Below, piece after piece: positions 1 through 8,318 of a stretch of DNA of 64,000 nucleotides (positions are counted from its first letter, which is position 1; every line of letters begins with the position of its first letter). Both the position numbers and the translations under genes were made by a program. Under the pieces are notes generated by a model that had not been told where the DNA came from, made no database searches, and worked only from the letters and a program-made list of their open reading frames with translations. Source of the DNA: DSWT01 sp035420085 (GTDB taxonomy: Bacteria; Chloroflexota; Anaerolineae; B4-G1; SLSP01); assembly GCA_035420085.1 (NCBI GenBank), contig DAOLUH010000006.1, positions 73,707-137,706 of the forward strand. Reading direction: 5' to 3'.

Positions 1-788
1 AACGCTGATAGGATGGCGTACTCAGTGCCAGAAGAGATCGCTGGATTGATCGTTCGGGGTAAGACTAAGGCTTCTGGTCGCAAGAACCGCTCGCGCGCAG
101 TCATAGGTGAGCGTCCTGTAAGCAAGTGATAAAGCGTCGCGCCGAGGGCATAGACATCGCTGCGAATGTCGGTGTGGGTATCATCGCCGCCATATTGCTC
201 AAGCGGCGTATAGGCGGCAGTACCCTGTCCCTGTACAACCGTCACAGTACGCGCCTCATCGGTGGTCAGCAGCTTGACAAGCCCAAAATCAACCAGTTTG
301 ATCAGTCCTGTAGGTGTCACCTTGATGTTGGACGGTTTAATATCGCGGTGTAAAATAGGCGGAGTTTGCTTGTGCAGATACGAAAGCGCGCTGCACAATT
401 GATCTGCCCAATCAAGAACCTGGCTCTCTTCAAGGAAGCGATTCTCTTTCTGGGCTTCTTCGATAATTTCCCGCAGGTCATGACCCGGCACAAAGTCCAT
501 TACCAGGTATTCGCGCCCTTTGTGCGTGAAGTAATCGGACACTTTGGGCAGATTGGGATGGTCAAGACGGGCGAGTACTGAAGCCTCCTGTCGGAATTGT
601 TCTTGGAGCTGTGTCAGCATATCTGGTTCAATATCGGGATCGGGGGCAATCTCTTTGACGGCGCAGATACGCCCTGGAAGCAGGGTGTCTTCAGCGCGGT
701 AAACTGCACCCATACCGCCTTGCCCGATAGGTCCGGCAATGCGGTAGCGATCTTTGAGCATCGTTTGCGGTTCTAGCAATTTCACCAT
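1..788 (-). CDS. Ser/Thr protein kinase, N-terminal part (runs off left edge)
   Basis: A eukaryotic-like (Hanks-type) Ser/Thr kinase, read on the minus strand; about 262 codons lie in the window and the C-terminus is missing. Seen directly: glycine loop GQGGMGAVY near residue 24, the lysine in AVKE, catalytic loop HRDIKPSN, DFG (as VDFGLVKL), and the activation-segment region TAAYTPLEQYGG followed by SDVYALGATLYHLLTG. The catalytic core therefore looks intact. The start chosen is ATG 788; ATG 761 is an in-frame alternative lying just before the kinase fold. A strong promoter ends 8 nt before ATG 788, so the mRNA may be leaderless. The gene is divergent from an FHA/winged-helix regulator at 859, a plausible phosphorylation partner (inference). 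Any sensor or membrane domain lies outside the window. Confidence 0.9.
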   Translation of the reverse strand, partial: MVKLLEPQTMLKDRYRIAGPIGQGGMGAVYRAEDTLLPGRICAVKEIAPDPDIEPDMLTQLQEQFRQEASVLARLDHPNLPKVSDYFTHKGREYLVMDFVPGHDLREIIEEAQKENRFLEESQVLDWADQLCSALSYLHKQTPPILHRDIKPSNIKVTPTGLIKLVDFGLVKLLTTDEARTVTVVQGQGTAAYTPLEQYGGDDTHTDIRSDVYALGATLYHLLTGRSPMTARERFLRPEALVLPRTINPAISSGTEYAILSA

Positions 789-796
789 TTGTGGTG

Positions 797-825
797 ATAA
801 TAATCCCTGGTACACTGATTGTCAA
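797..825 (-). promoter_or_regulatory. Sigma70-type promoter of the Ser/Thr kinase gene
   Basis: On the minus strand TTGACA (825-820) is followed after 17 nt by TATTAT (802-797). The kinase ATG at 788 is only 8 nt past the -10 box, so transcription would begin at or within a couple of nucleotides of the start codon. Confidence 0.6.
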
Positions 826-858
826 GTTGAATCGTTACTTGCTTGTGGAGAAAGGTGT

Positions 859-1509
859 ATGAATGAACAAATTCAGAATCATCCACTTTTAGTCATTTAT
901 AAGGGGGCGTTGGCCGGTACGCGCTGGCCGCTGTTGCATGAGTCTGTCACGCTTGGACGCGCCGCGGATTGCGATATCGTGTTGGCTGAGCGACAAATCT
1001 CGCGGTATCATGTTCGGATTGAGCGTGATATGGATGGGTATCTGTTGCGCGATTTGGGCAGCAAGAACGGCACATTTGTCAATGGAGAGCAGGTTCGTGG
1101 GCAACCTTATCGCCTTCAAGACGGCGACGAAATCTCTCTGGCGACGACACTGCAAATTGGGTTCGTAGCTGGTGAAGCAACTCTGCCATTGGAAGAGATC
1201 TTCCTCCCCGGACAGTTGGTTGTAGATCAATCAGCGCGGCGTGTGCGGCTAGGCCGGAAGGAGTTGGATCCGCCGCTTTCGCCTGCACAATTTGCGCTTT
1301 TGGAAATGTTGGCTAAGTCAGAGGGAGCGGTCGTCACCCGCGAGGATGTTATCCATTGTGTGTGGCCGGATGCAGTGGGGGGCGTCACAGATCAGGCCGT
1401 TGATGCTCTCGTGTACCGGTTGCGCGAGCGCCTTGCGGAACTTGACCCTGATCGCACTTACATTACGACGGTTCGCGGTCACGGATTTCGGTTCAACGCC
1501 ATTTCTTGA
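859..1509 (+). CDS. FHA domain / OmpR-type winged-helix regulator
   Basis: A 216-aa putative phosphothreonine-reading transcription factor. Residues about 25-95 form a forkhead-associated domain with the typical pieces: LGR, then SRYHVRI and SKNGTFVNG. Residues about 130-215 form a Trans_reg_C winged helix ending in TTVRGHGFRF. The architecture is that of EmbR-like regulators with the domain order reversed and no BTAD domain. The reading frame extends upstream to 754, but ATG 859 is preferred: it follows AAAGGTG and begins just before the FHA fold. The divergent Ser/Thr kinase suggests that phosphorylation controls it (inference). The frame immediately precedes the membrane protein at 1541. 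Confidence 0.9.
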   Translation: MNEQIQNHPLLVIYKGALAGTRWPLLHESVTLGRAADCDIVLAERQISRYHVRIERDMDGYLLRDLGSKNGTFVNGEQVRGQPYRLQDGDEISLATTLQIGFVAGEATLPLEEIFLPGQLVVDQSARRVRLGRKELDPPLSPAQFALLEMLAKSEGAVVTREDVIHCVWPDAVGGVTDQAVDALVYRLRERLAELDPDRTYITTVRGHGFRFNAIS

Positions 1510-1540
1510 GATTTCGCGTAGTCATAAACAAGGAGAGGGC

Positions 1541-3859
1541 GTGCCGAATTTTTTGTTTGCATTGAAGAAAAGGATGACTATGCGAAATCTCTCTGCGCGC
1601 TGGCGCGGGGCAGATAGCGGCATCCTCCTTGCTATACTTATCGGCGCTGTGGCTGCGTGGCCGTTCTTCGCCCACGCGAGTCTGCCAACCGCCACCGACG
1701 CTGAACTTCACATCTTCCGCATTGCAGAAGTGGGGTACAGCCTGAAAGCCGGCGATCTTTATCCGCGCTGGGCTGCGAACTTCTATCATGGCTATGGGTA
1801 TCCGATTTTCAACTACTATGCGCCCCTGACCTATCATCTTGGCAATTGGCTGACATTGTTTCGTCCTGATCGGGCTGTCGCTGGCGCGAAGGCGATTTTC
1901 ATAGGCTCCGCGCTTATCGGCGCTGTGGGCGCATACCTTTTAGGGCGCGAGTTCGGTCACAGGGGTGGGGGGCTGCTTGGCGCAGCCACTTTTGCTTTTT
2001 CTCCTTACATTATGCTCATCAATCCCCATGTGCGGGGCGACCTGGCTGAGGTTTTCGCCCTGGCGCTGGTCCCGTGGGTACTGTGGAGCTGGGAACGTCT
2101 ATGGAGTGACGGCGGAAAAGGCATATTTGCGCTCGCCGTCCTCTCTGCATCCGCTGTTATTTTGAGCCATAACCTTACTGGCTTGACGACAATGCTGCTC
2201 TTGATCGCGTTATCGGTGTGGCAATGGCTCATCGTCAAACGCTATGGACGCTTTGGTTGGGCGTTGCTCGCTGGTATCCTGAGCGTCGCCGTAACAGCTT
2301 TTTTTTGGCTGCCTTTCGTACTGGAACGGCAGTATATTCAACTCAATGTTGCCGGCGACGGACATTACGATTTCCGCAATCACTTTGTACTTCTCAAAGA
2401 ATTGCTGTCGTTTGTGCGCCCATTTGATTGGCGCGCAGCGACGATTACACCCCCAATGACAGTGGGGCCGCTGCTGCTATGCTATGCCAGTGTAGGGTTA
2501 GCTGTTGCCTTATGGCGACGGGAGCAGCTTCGAGAGCTTGCATTTTATGCGATGAGCAGTCTTTTCTGTTTCTGGTTGATTACCGAGAGCAGTCGTTTCC
2601 TCTGGGAGCTGATCCCGGGAATGCAGTTCTACCAATTCCCCTGGCGCTTTCTCGGTCCCCTGGCGGCGCTTCTCATCCCACTCGTCGCATCGTTAGGCAA
2701 CATTGCACTGCCTGCGAAATTTTATGGAGCTTTACTGTCCGGCTTTTTCGGCTTGCTCTTTCTCTTTACGTTGCCGAGCCTCTATCCAATACCGTGGAAT
2801 ACCGACTTTGCTCCCGTTACCCCTATTGCCTTGCTTGATCATGAACTTCAAGGACGCTGGCGTGGAACGACCTCAACAAACGATTTTGTGCCAACGACCG
2901 TCACGATGATCCCCGGACCGCAAAAATCCTTGCTGGATTCATACCGCAATCCGCCTATTGATCGCGTTAACCGCTATACGCTGTCCTCTGATGTTACCGT
3001 CAGCGTTATTGCTGCTGCAGCCAACCGCAATGCCTTTATCACTTATGCCGCCAACAAATTCCTGCTGCGACTGTATCTTTTTTATTTTCCAGGTTGGACA
3101 GCTTACGTAGATGGTCAAAAAGTTCCCATCAAAATAGCCGATCCTGAGGGCTTCGTTACCGTTTGGATTCCGGCGGGCGACCACGAAGTCGAGTTGCGTT
3201 TTGAGGATACCCCGCCACGCACGTTAGGGTGGATTACAGCCGGGATAGGATTAACGATTTTCCTTATCGCGTTATGGCGCTTCCCACGGGTACTGGCGGA
3301 GCCATTACCGCCCTTTTCTCTGGATCAGACTGCACTATTGTGGATGGGTATCTGTTTGGGGGCTGGGGTGCTCTTGAAAGGTTTCATCTTTGACCCGACC
3401 GGATGGTTGCATTACACTTCACCTCCGGGCGCAGCACGGACCGCGCAGCACCAGCAAAAGGCCGATTTTGGCGGTGCGATTGCGCTCCTGGGATTTGATG
3501 TGTCGGACGAGTGTCCTAAAGCTGGCGATACGGTGATTGTCAGTATCTACTTGAATGCTGAGCGCCCCATCACTGAAACATATCAGTCGTTTGTACATAT
3601 AGTTTATCCAGAAGGACGGATTTGGGCGCAGTCAGATCATCTCAATCCTGCTGGTTTTCCGACGAATCTGTGGCCTACAGATCGCTATATCAAAGATCAG
3701 CATCGGCTTGTGTTACCCTCGGATTTGCCGGCAGGTGAATATGCAATTTCGGTGGGTATCTATTTATTGCGCGATGCTCAACGTTTGCCGGTGCACTGGG
3801 CCGAGTCCGGCGCCCGCGCCGATAATGTGATTTTGGATCGAACGATTACAGTAAAGTGA
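1541..3859 (+). CDS. Large multi-TM GT-C-like membrane protein (6-PTPS-related domain type)
   Basis: A 772-aa integral membrane protein. The N-terminal third has a long hydrophobic helix, then an acidic loop (ATDAELH) and a DLYPRWAANFYHGYG stretch, typical of the membrane '6-pyruvoyl-tetrahydropterin synthase-related' / YfhO-like GT-C proteins of Chloroflexi; at least ten hydrophobic segments follow. The region after about residue 500 is extracellular-looking (YFPGWTAYVDGQ, then a beta-rich part), followed by two more TM segments and a soluble C-terminal beta domain. It probably transfers sugars from lipid carriers to surface polymers (inference). Start GTG 1541 follows AGGAGAGG; ATG 1574 or 1580 are alternatives. 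It lies 31 nt after the FHA regulator and may be co-transcribed. Confidence 0.75.
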   Translation: MPNFLFALKKRMTMRNLSARWRGADSGILLAILIGAVAAWPFFAHASLPTATDAELHIFRIAEVGYSLKAGDLYPRWAANFYHGYGYPIFNYYAPLTYHLGNWLTLFRPDRAVAGAKAIFIGSALIGAVGAYLLGREFGHRGGGLLGAATFAFSPYIMLINPHVRGDLAEVFALALVPWVLWSWERLWSDGGKGIFALAVLSASAVILSHNLTGLTTMLLLIALSVWQWLIVKRYGRFGWALLAGILSVAVTAFFWLPFVLERQYIQLNVAGDGHYDFRNHFVLLKELLSFVRPFDWRAATITPPMTVGPLLLCYASVGLAVALWRREQLRELAFYAMSSLFCFWLITESSRFLWELIPGMQFYQFPWRFLGPLAALLIPLVASLGNIALPAKFYGALLSGFFGLLFLFTLPSLYPIPWNTDFAPVTPIALLDHELQGRWRGTTSTNDFVPTTVTMIPGPQKSLLDSYRNPPIDRVNRYTLSSDVTVSVIAAAANRNAFITYAANKFLLRLYLFYFPGWTAYVDGQKVPIKIADPEGFVTVWIPAGDHEVELRFEDTPPRTLGWITAGIGLTIFLIALWRFPRVLAEPLPPFSLDQTALLWMGICLGAGVLLKGFIFDPTGWLHYTSPPGAARTAQHQQKADFGGAIALLGFDVSDECPKAGDTVIVSIYLNAERPITETYQSFVHIVYPEGRIWAQSDHLNPAGFPTNLWPTDRYIKDQHRLVLPSDLPAGEYAISVGIYLLRDAQRLPVHWAESGARADNVILDRTITVK

Positions 3860-3869
3860 CAGGCAGCAC

Positions 3870-3901
3870 AAAACAAAAAATGGGACGGTTTCCCGCCCCA
3901 T
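3870..3901 (-). terminator. Intrinsic terminator of the S1-domain gene
   Basis: On the minus strand a GC-rich hairpin (TGGGGCGG / CCGTCCCA, loop GAAA) is followed by TTTTTTGTTTT. It lies 27 nt past the stop of the S1-domain gene, between convergent genes. Confidence 0.85.
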
Positions 3902-3927
3902 TCAGTCGGTCGTAACATGGTCCCGCG

Positions 3928-4632
3928 CTAATCGCGCTGCTGCAATGTGCGGCGATAGATGTCGTCCATATCGTCGCGGCGGCCTTTTTCGCGCTGTTTA
4001 TTTTTACGGCTGCGGGATTTGCGTTCGTCAGACATTGCCCGCGCCTGCTGGAAAGCAATTTCCATCGCAGACAATGTGGGTTCTTCGTTTTCTTCGTCGG
4101 CATCCATGTCGGTGTTGTCAAGCTGCATAGTTAGGTCAATGAGGCGCTTCCGGCGATCCAGTTTGAGTATTTTCACCTCAACTGTCTCCCCGAGTTTGAC
4201 AAATTCCGCAGGGTTACGAACGTATTCCCCCATCTCGCGGGCGTGCAAGAGGCCGGGACGCTCGCACCCCAGGTCCACGAAAACGCCGTAACGTTCAATG
4301 CGCACGATTTTACCGGTACGAATCTGACCCTCGGCTAACTCGTCCCAATCCAGAGCTGCCGGCTCGACCATCGTCAGGGCAATCCTGCCCTTCTCAGGAT
4401 CAACACTCTGTACCCATACTTTAACTTTGTCGCCGACTTTGACCTGGTCGCTGACTTTCTTGACCCGCTGATCAGACAGACGGGATATATGAATCAACCC
4501 CTCTCGTTCAAGCCCCAGGTCAACGAAGGCTCCGTAGAGTTCGGTGCGCGTAATTGCACCCTGTAAACACATTTTGGGTTGAAGATCATTTATCGAGGTT
4601 GGTTGTGTCAATTCTTCCGACATCCGCTCCAC
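3928..4632 (-). CDS. S1 RNA-binding domain protein (two S1 repeats)
   Basis: A 234-aa protein with two S1 (OB-fold) repeats, about residues 20-95 and 105-180. Each has the signature of an S1 domain: GAFVDLGLEREGLIHISRL in the first and GVFVDLGCERPGLLHARE in the second. The C-terminal 50 residues are charged and Lys/Arg-rich (KSRSRKNKQREKGRRDD), a probable unstructured RNA-binding tail. It is much shorter than ribosomal protein S1 (4-6 repeats) and resembles small S1 proteins linked to translation or RNA turnover. GTG 4632 is 3 nt past GGAG; ATG 4623 is an alternative. It is transcribed after smpB and ctpA on the same strand, a grouping around ribosome rescue and quality control. Confidence 0.85.
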   Translation of the reverse strand: MERMSEELTQPTSINDLQPKMCLQGAITRTELYGAFVDLGLEREGLIHISRLSDQRVKKVSDQVKVGDKVKVWVQSVDPEKGRIALTMVEPAALDWDELAEGQIRTGKIVRIERYGVFVDLGCERPGLLHAREMGEYVRNPAEFVKLGETVEVKILKLDRRKRLIDLTMQLDNTDMDADEENEEPTLSAMEIAFQQARAMSDERKSRSRKNKQREKGRRDDMDDIYRRTLQQRD

Positions 4633-4727
4633 ATGCTCCTTGTTTTTGAATAACGGTGTGTATTATAACGCAGGTGTGCCCGGTGTCAAATTGCATCGCC
4701 GCGTTATAGCCTCCAAACCTTCTGGTT

Positions 4728-5189
4728 TCAGTCCCGCTCGAACTCCTTCCATTCGCGGCGGATACGGCGATCAGCGTCGCGTTTGGCAATCACTTCGCGT
4801 TTGTCATATTGACGCTTGCCTTTGACCAACCCGATCTCCACTTTCGCCAGTTTGCCCTTGAGATACATTCGTAGGGGGACAAGTGTATAGCCGCGCTCCC
4901 GCGTGCTGCTTTCAAGGCGCACAATCTCTTTGTAGTGCATAAGAAGTTTGCGCGGCCGTTTAGGGTCGAGGGTAGGTTTCCCCGCTTGCTCATAATGCGC
5001 GATGTGAACTTCGTACAGCCACAATTCGCCGTTGCGAATCTGGACGTAGCCCTCGGCGAGACTTACCTGACCGGCACGTACAGATTTGATTTCCGTACCG
5101 GTCAACACGATTCCAGCCTCATAGCGATCTTCAACGAAGTATTCGTGGTGCGCCTTTCTGTTGGTGGCGACAACCTTAATGTCGTTCAC
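4728..5189 (-). CDS. smpB: SsrA-binding protein SmpB
   Basis: A 153-aa SmpB, the tmRNA partner that delivers SsrA to stalled ribosomes in trans-translation. Recognised by the family's whole length: NRKAHHEYFVEDRYEAGIVL at the N-terminus, GTEIKSVRAGQVSL, RKLLMHYKEI, and the basic C-terminal tail KGKRQYDKREVIAKRDADR. Start GTG 5189 has AGGA 7 nt upstream and gives the normal family length; the open frame upstream to 5336 lies inside the protease gene and is not used. It begins 1 nt after the ctpA stop codon, so the two are probably translated from one mRNA. The tmRNA gene itself was not seen in the window. Confidence 0.96.
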   Translation of the reverse strand: MNDIKVVATNRKAHHEYFVEDRYEAGIVLTGTEIKSVRAGQVSLAEGYVQIRNGELWLYEVHIAHYEQAGKPTLDPKRPRKLLMHYKEIVRLESSTRERGYTLVPLRMYLKGKLAKVEIGLVKGKRQYDKREVIAKRDADRRIRREWKEFERD

Positions 5190-5190
5190 A

Positions 5191-6477
5191 TTAGTTTCCT
5201 GAGCGGAGATACTCCACCGCGCGGTCGAGCTGCGGGTCCTCCCCAACGGGGGTGTCGCGCGGATACTCAACCTCAATATCCGGTTCAAGGCCATCCCCGT
5301 GGATGCTCTTGTCCTTGGGCGTAAACCAACGCGCAATGGTTACGCGGAGCTGTGAGCCGTCCTGCAGATCATTGGGACGTTGTACAGAACCTTTGCCGAG
5401 CGTCTTCGTTCCGATCAACACGGCCCGTTCACGATCCTGGAGCGCGCCCGCGACAATCTCGGAGGCGCTGGCGCTTCCCGCATTGACCAGGACGACCATC
5501 GGAATGTCCTCGCCGAGGTCGCCATTGTAGGAGTAGAAACGCTGTTCGCCGCCGCTGCTATCACGCTCAATCGCTACCAAACCTTTCCCTAGAAAAATGT
5601 CGGAGACTTTGATAGCTTGATCCAACCAGCCGCCAGGATTGGCGCGCAGGTCAAAGATAAGCCCCTTGGGTTTTTTCGCCAGCAATTCCTTGAGCGCGTC
5701 ATTGACCTTATCAGCGGCGTTGGCGTCGAATTCAGTCAACCGCACGTAAGCGATATCATTTTCCAGCATCTTATAGTCAACGACCGGCACTTCGATCTTG
5801 GCGCGAACCACCGTGATGATAATCGGTTCTTCAACGTCGGGGCGCGCGATTTTCAGCACTGCCTCTGTCCCCGCCGGCCCTCGGATATAGCTAATCGCTT
5901 CATACAGCCCCAGCCCCACAATGGACTGATCGCCTACCGCCAGGATAATATCGCCAGGCAGCACGCCAGCAGCCTCCGCTGGCTGACCAGGGATCAGGCT
6001 GGCAATTTCGAGATACCCGTCGTCGCGCATATTGACCATCGCGCCAATGCCCTCAAAGGTTCCACTGGCATCTTCGTTAAGGATGGCCGACACCTGCGGA
6101 TCAATGAATGACGTGTAAGGATCATCCAACGTCAGCAACATGCCCCGGATTGCGCCATACGCCAATGTTTTCCCATCGGGAATTTCGCCATAAAATTGCT
6201 GGTCCAAAAGCTTCAAAACGTCTTGTAAGATTTGATAGTCAAAATCATCTGAAGCCGGAACCACAGGTGTTCTGGGAGTGGGGGGCGCACTGGTAGAGGG
6301 TGGGGCGACAGTTTCCTCTGGCGTGGCGGCCTCCAGGGTTACGCTCGGTGACGGCGCGGCAGGGGCTTTTGCGTTGGCCGTCAATCGTCCCACCGCAAAG
6401 CCGCCCCCAAAAGCGCCGATTGTCATCGCTATCGCAATGACCGCAATTCCCACAATAATTAGCACTTTACGCATCAT
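5191..6477 (-). CDS. S41 carboxyl-terminal processing protease (CtpA/Prc type)
   Basis: A 428-aa exported serine protease. Residues 7-30 form a signal anchor (VLIIVGIAVIAIAMTIG), followed by a Pro/Thr/Ser-rich linker to about residue 75. The central part has a PDZ domain (GIGAMVNMRDDGYLEI, then PAEAAGVLPGDIILAVG) and the C-terminal half the S41 fold, with the nucleophile serine in NAGSASASEIVAGAL and the general-base lysine in GTKTLGKGSVQ. The Ser-Lys dyad is therefore present. It would cleave or tail-trim proteins outside the membrane. AGGAG lies 7 nt before ATG 6477; ATG 6474 also fits. It leads an operon with smpB and perhaps the S1-domain gene. Confidence 0.95.
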   Translation of the reverse strand: MMRKVLIIVGIAVIAIAMTIGAFGGGFAVGRLTANAKAPAAPSPSVTLEAATPEETVAPPSTSAPPTPRTPVVPASDDFDYQILQDVLKLLDQQFYGEIPDGKTLAYGAIRGMLLTLDDPYTSFIDPQVSAILNEDASGTFEGIGAMVNMRDDGYLEIASLIPGQPAEAAGVLPGDIILAVGDQSIVGLGLYEAISYIRGPAGTEAVLKIARPDVEEPIIITVVRAKIEVPVVDYKMLENDIAYVRLTEFDANAADKVNDALKELLAKKPKGLIFDLRANPGGWLDQAIKVSDIFLGKGLVAIERDSSGGEQRFYSYNGDLGEDIPMVVLVNAGSASASEIVAGALQDRERAVLIGTKTLGKGSVQRPNDLQDGSQLRVTIARWFTPKDKSIHGDGLEPDIEVEYPRDTPVGEDPQLDRAVEYLRSGN

Positions 6478-6580
6478 CTTTCATCTCCTGTGTTCGAAGC
6501 AGAGTAGGTAGTTCTATCCATAACCATAGATTTTATCACAAGCACGAAAGGTTTCAAGGAAGTTATTCCCATGAGGGTAG

Positions 6581-6608
6581 TTGACAATTTGTGCAAGCCT
6601 GCTATAAT
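6581..6608 (+). promoter_or_regulatory. Sigma70 promoter of the cold-shock/RRM operon
   Basis: Perfect consensus TTGACA (6581-6586), 16-nt spacer, TATAAT (6603-6608). The expected transcript starts near 6615 and has a leader of about 130 nt before the cold-shock gene. Confidence 0.85.
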
Positions 6609-6645
6609 TTTTCCTGTAAGCGAGTAAGATTCCAAGTTCTGAGAT

Positions 6646-6683
6646 ATAGGCCTGGACTTTTTACAAGTCCCGGCCTATTTTTT
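6646..6683 (+). terminator. Intrinsic terminator/attenuator hairpin in the cold-shock leader
   Basis: A 13-bp stem (ATAGGCC and GGACTT paired with AAGTCC and GGCCTAT, one mismatch) is followed at once by six T. It stands about 30 nt after the predicted transcription start and 60 nt before the cold-shock start codon, so it should stop transcription unless melted, bypassed or replaced by another fold. A terminated product would be a small RNA of about 70 nt. Confidence 0.75.
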
Positions 6684-6744
6684 GAAGACAATTGGGGTCT
6701 TGCACGGAAAAATTTAGTTTGTTGATTTGAAAGGAAGAGAAACT

Positions 6745-6963
6745 GTGAGCAATCGGGAATTTGGAACTGTGAAGTGGTTCAATGGAGCCAAGGGCTACGG
6801 CTTTATCTCGCGGGAAGGCCACGACGATGTCTTCGTTCACTATTCCGCTATTCAGGCAGATGGGTTCAAGACATTGGACGAGGGTCAGCGCGTCGAGTTC
6901 TCCGTTGAACAAGGGCCGAAAGGCTTGCAAGCCACCAACGTCGTCATTGCGAAGGAGAAGTAA
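6745..6963 (+). CDS. Cold-shock domain protein
   Basis: A 72-aa CspA-family single-strand nucleic-acid chaperone. RNP1 (KGYGFIS) and RNP2 (VFVHYSAI) are both present in a complete five-strand cold-shock domain starting FGTVKWFNGA. Start GTG 6745 follows AAGGAAG by 7 nt; the in-frame TTG 6727 upstream precedes the ribosome binding site and is not preferred. It is the first gene of a two-gene operon with an RRM protein, behind a consensus promoter and a leader terminator hairpin. Cold induction through the leader is an inference. Confidence 0.95.
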   Translation: MSNREFGTVKWFNGAKGYGFISREGHDDVFVHYSAIQADGFKTLDEGQRVEFSVEQGPKGLQATNVVIAKEK

Positions 6964-6964
6964 G

Positions 6965-7357
6965 ATGGCTAAGAAAATTTACGTCGGCAATATGAGTTAC
7001 GACACAACGGAAAGTACACTCCGCGAATTGTTCGCTGCTCACGGCGAGGTGGTTTCCGTTAGTGTGGTCACCGACCGCGACACCGGACGGCCACGCGGCT
7101 TTGCCTTCGTCGAAATGGCGACCGATGCTGCGGCAAACGCGGCGATCGCTGCATTGGACGGACAGTCGGTTGACGGTCGCACCCTCAAGGTGAACGAGGC
7201 TCGCCCGCCCGCTCCGCGGAGTGGGGGGGATCGTCCCTATGGTGGTGGCGGCGGTCGTGGCGGCTTCGGCGGTCGTGGCGGCGATCGCGGCGGCGATCGT
7301 TCGCGCGGCAGCAGTGATCGTGGACGGCGTGATCGCAACGATCGCGGCGGGTGGTAA
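6965..7357 (+). CDS. RRM RNA-binding protein with Arg/Gly-rich tail
   Basis: A 130-aa protein. Residues 1-80 form a single RNA-recognition motif with RNP2 (KIYVGNM) and RNP1 (RGFAFVEM). Residues 85-130 are a low-complexity Gly/Arg/Asp tail of GGRGG and RGGDR type. This is the layout of the cyanobacterial Rbp and plant glycine-rich RNA-binding proteins, several of which respond to cold. ATG 6965 is 1 nt after the cold-shock gene's stop, with GGAG inside the end of that gene, so the pair is co-transcribed and probably translationally coupled. The tail may support binding to structured RNA or condensate formation (inference). Confidence 0.95.
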   Translation: MAKKIYVGNMSYDTTESTLRELFAAHGEVVSVSVVTDRDTGRPRGFAFVEMATDAAANAAIAALDGQSVDGRTLKVNEARPPAPRSGGDRPYGGGGGRGGFGGRGGDRGGDRSRGSSDRGRRDRNDRGGW

Positions 7358-7403
7358 ATAAAAACGACCAGCCCCAATAGGGTCGTCAATAATTGAATAG
7401 AAA

Positions 7404-7429
7404 GGGCCAGCTATAGTGCTGGCCCTTTT
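7404..7429 (+). terminator. Intrinsic terminator of the cold-shock/RRM operon
   Basis: Perfect 8-bp stem GGGCCAGC / GCTGGCCC with a 6-nt loop, followed by TTTT, 47 nt after the RRM stop codon. Confidence 0.9.
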
Positions 7430-7430
7430 C

Positions 7431-7866
7431 GTTATCTCGTTACGCCGTATAGTTTTAGCACAAGCGTTCTATCGCTTGTTTGTTCCTGAGGATAGCCCCT
7501 TGGTTGGACTCCGTTAGACGTCTTGCTTGAATGACTGTCACCTAACCTTATTGACAGCGACAATGCCGCTTTGAGATATGCTCCGGCAACTGCATGGACA
7601 GCGCCAGGTGAGCATACAGATAGCATAATTTACATAATATATATAGTCGGAAGTTGAAAAGAGGCAAAAAGAGAGCGTGGTAAGATGCAGAGAAACGTAC
7701 TGCATAGCCTGGTATAACGAAACACCGCTGTGATGCTTTGTCGAAGGGGAATGGAGTGTCTGACGAAGTCGGGCGCGGGGGAATAAAAGCCGCATGGCGC
7801 GCCGCCGGATTTATCTCATAAGCCCCCCCTTGCTTTTACGAAATTTTGCGCCGCCCACCTGTAGGA
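7431..7866. other. Intergenic stretch without a recognised feature
   Basis: About 435 nt with no convincing gene. Short open frames on both strands lack domain character and ribosome binding sites. I found no match by eye to tmRNA, 6S, SRP or RNase P RNA signatures. The middle part (about 7625-7690) is AT-rich. Confidence 0.5.
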
Positions 7867-8271
7867 TTATGAATGACCTGTTCCTACTTTCACCCCTACT
7901 TTCGCAGCCCGTTTTAGATTCTTGCCCCAATGATCGGCTTTCAGTAAAGTGTTATCTTCTTCTGGTAAAATATCGAGCGGCGCCGACAACACACGCTCGT
8001 TTGTAAGGTGCTGTGACGCCACCAGCATACGAAACTCTTCGCGCTCTTCTTCAAGCTGCTTTTGCTCATGTTCGAGTGTATTATGCCATATCTGCAATTC
8101 TTTTTGCCATATTTCGAGTTCAACACTCTTTTCTTTGATGGCTTGTTGTTCTGCGGTTAACGCAAGGCGACGTTTAGCTGCTGCCCCGCGTTCCCACCAC
8201 AAATAGATGAAGAACAGGACGGCTAACAGAAACAACACAGCCCCGGCCAGGAACATAAGCGCGTCAAGCAC
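7867..8271 (-). CDS. Membrane-anchored coiled-coil protein of unknown function
   Basis: A 134-aa protein with no recognised family. Residues 1-27 form one hydrophobic helix (ALMFLAGAVLFLLAVLFFIY) ending in WWERGAAAKRR, which by the positive-inside rule puts the rest in the cytoplasm. Residues 35-90 are a charged coiled coil (EQKQLEEEREEF). The C-terminus is basic. Start GTG 8271 is chosen because GAGGAG lies 7 nt upstream; the open frame reaches a TTG at 8289 that would destroy this spacing. It lies 48 nt downstream of elp3 on the same strand and has its own TATAAT-like box at 8308-8303, so it may be transcribed separately. Confidence 0.65.
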   Translation of the reverse strand: MLDALMFLAGAVLFLLAVLFFIYLWWERGAAAKRRLALTAEQQAIKEKSVELEIWQKELQIWHNTLEHEQKQLEEEREEFRMLVASQHLTNERVLSAPLDILPEEDNTLLKADHWGKNLKRAAKVGVKVGTGHS

Positions 8272-8318
8272 GTAAAAACTCCTCAACAAGCATTACACCA
8301 TCATTATACGCCATCTTT

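Noticed and set aside
7538..7795. 85-aa open frame on the minus strand in the 7.4-7.9 kb gap
   Set aside because: No ribosome binding site, no recognisable domain, Ser/Cys-rich composition; not enough to call a gene.
7431..7866. tmRNA, 6S, SRP or RNase P RNA in the empty stretch, suggested by nearby smpB
   Set aside because: None of the conserved signature segments of these RNAs was found by eye; a covariance-model search would settle it.
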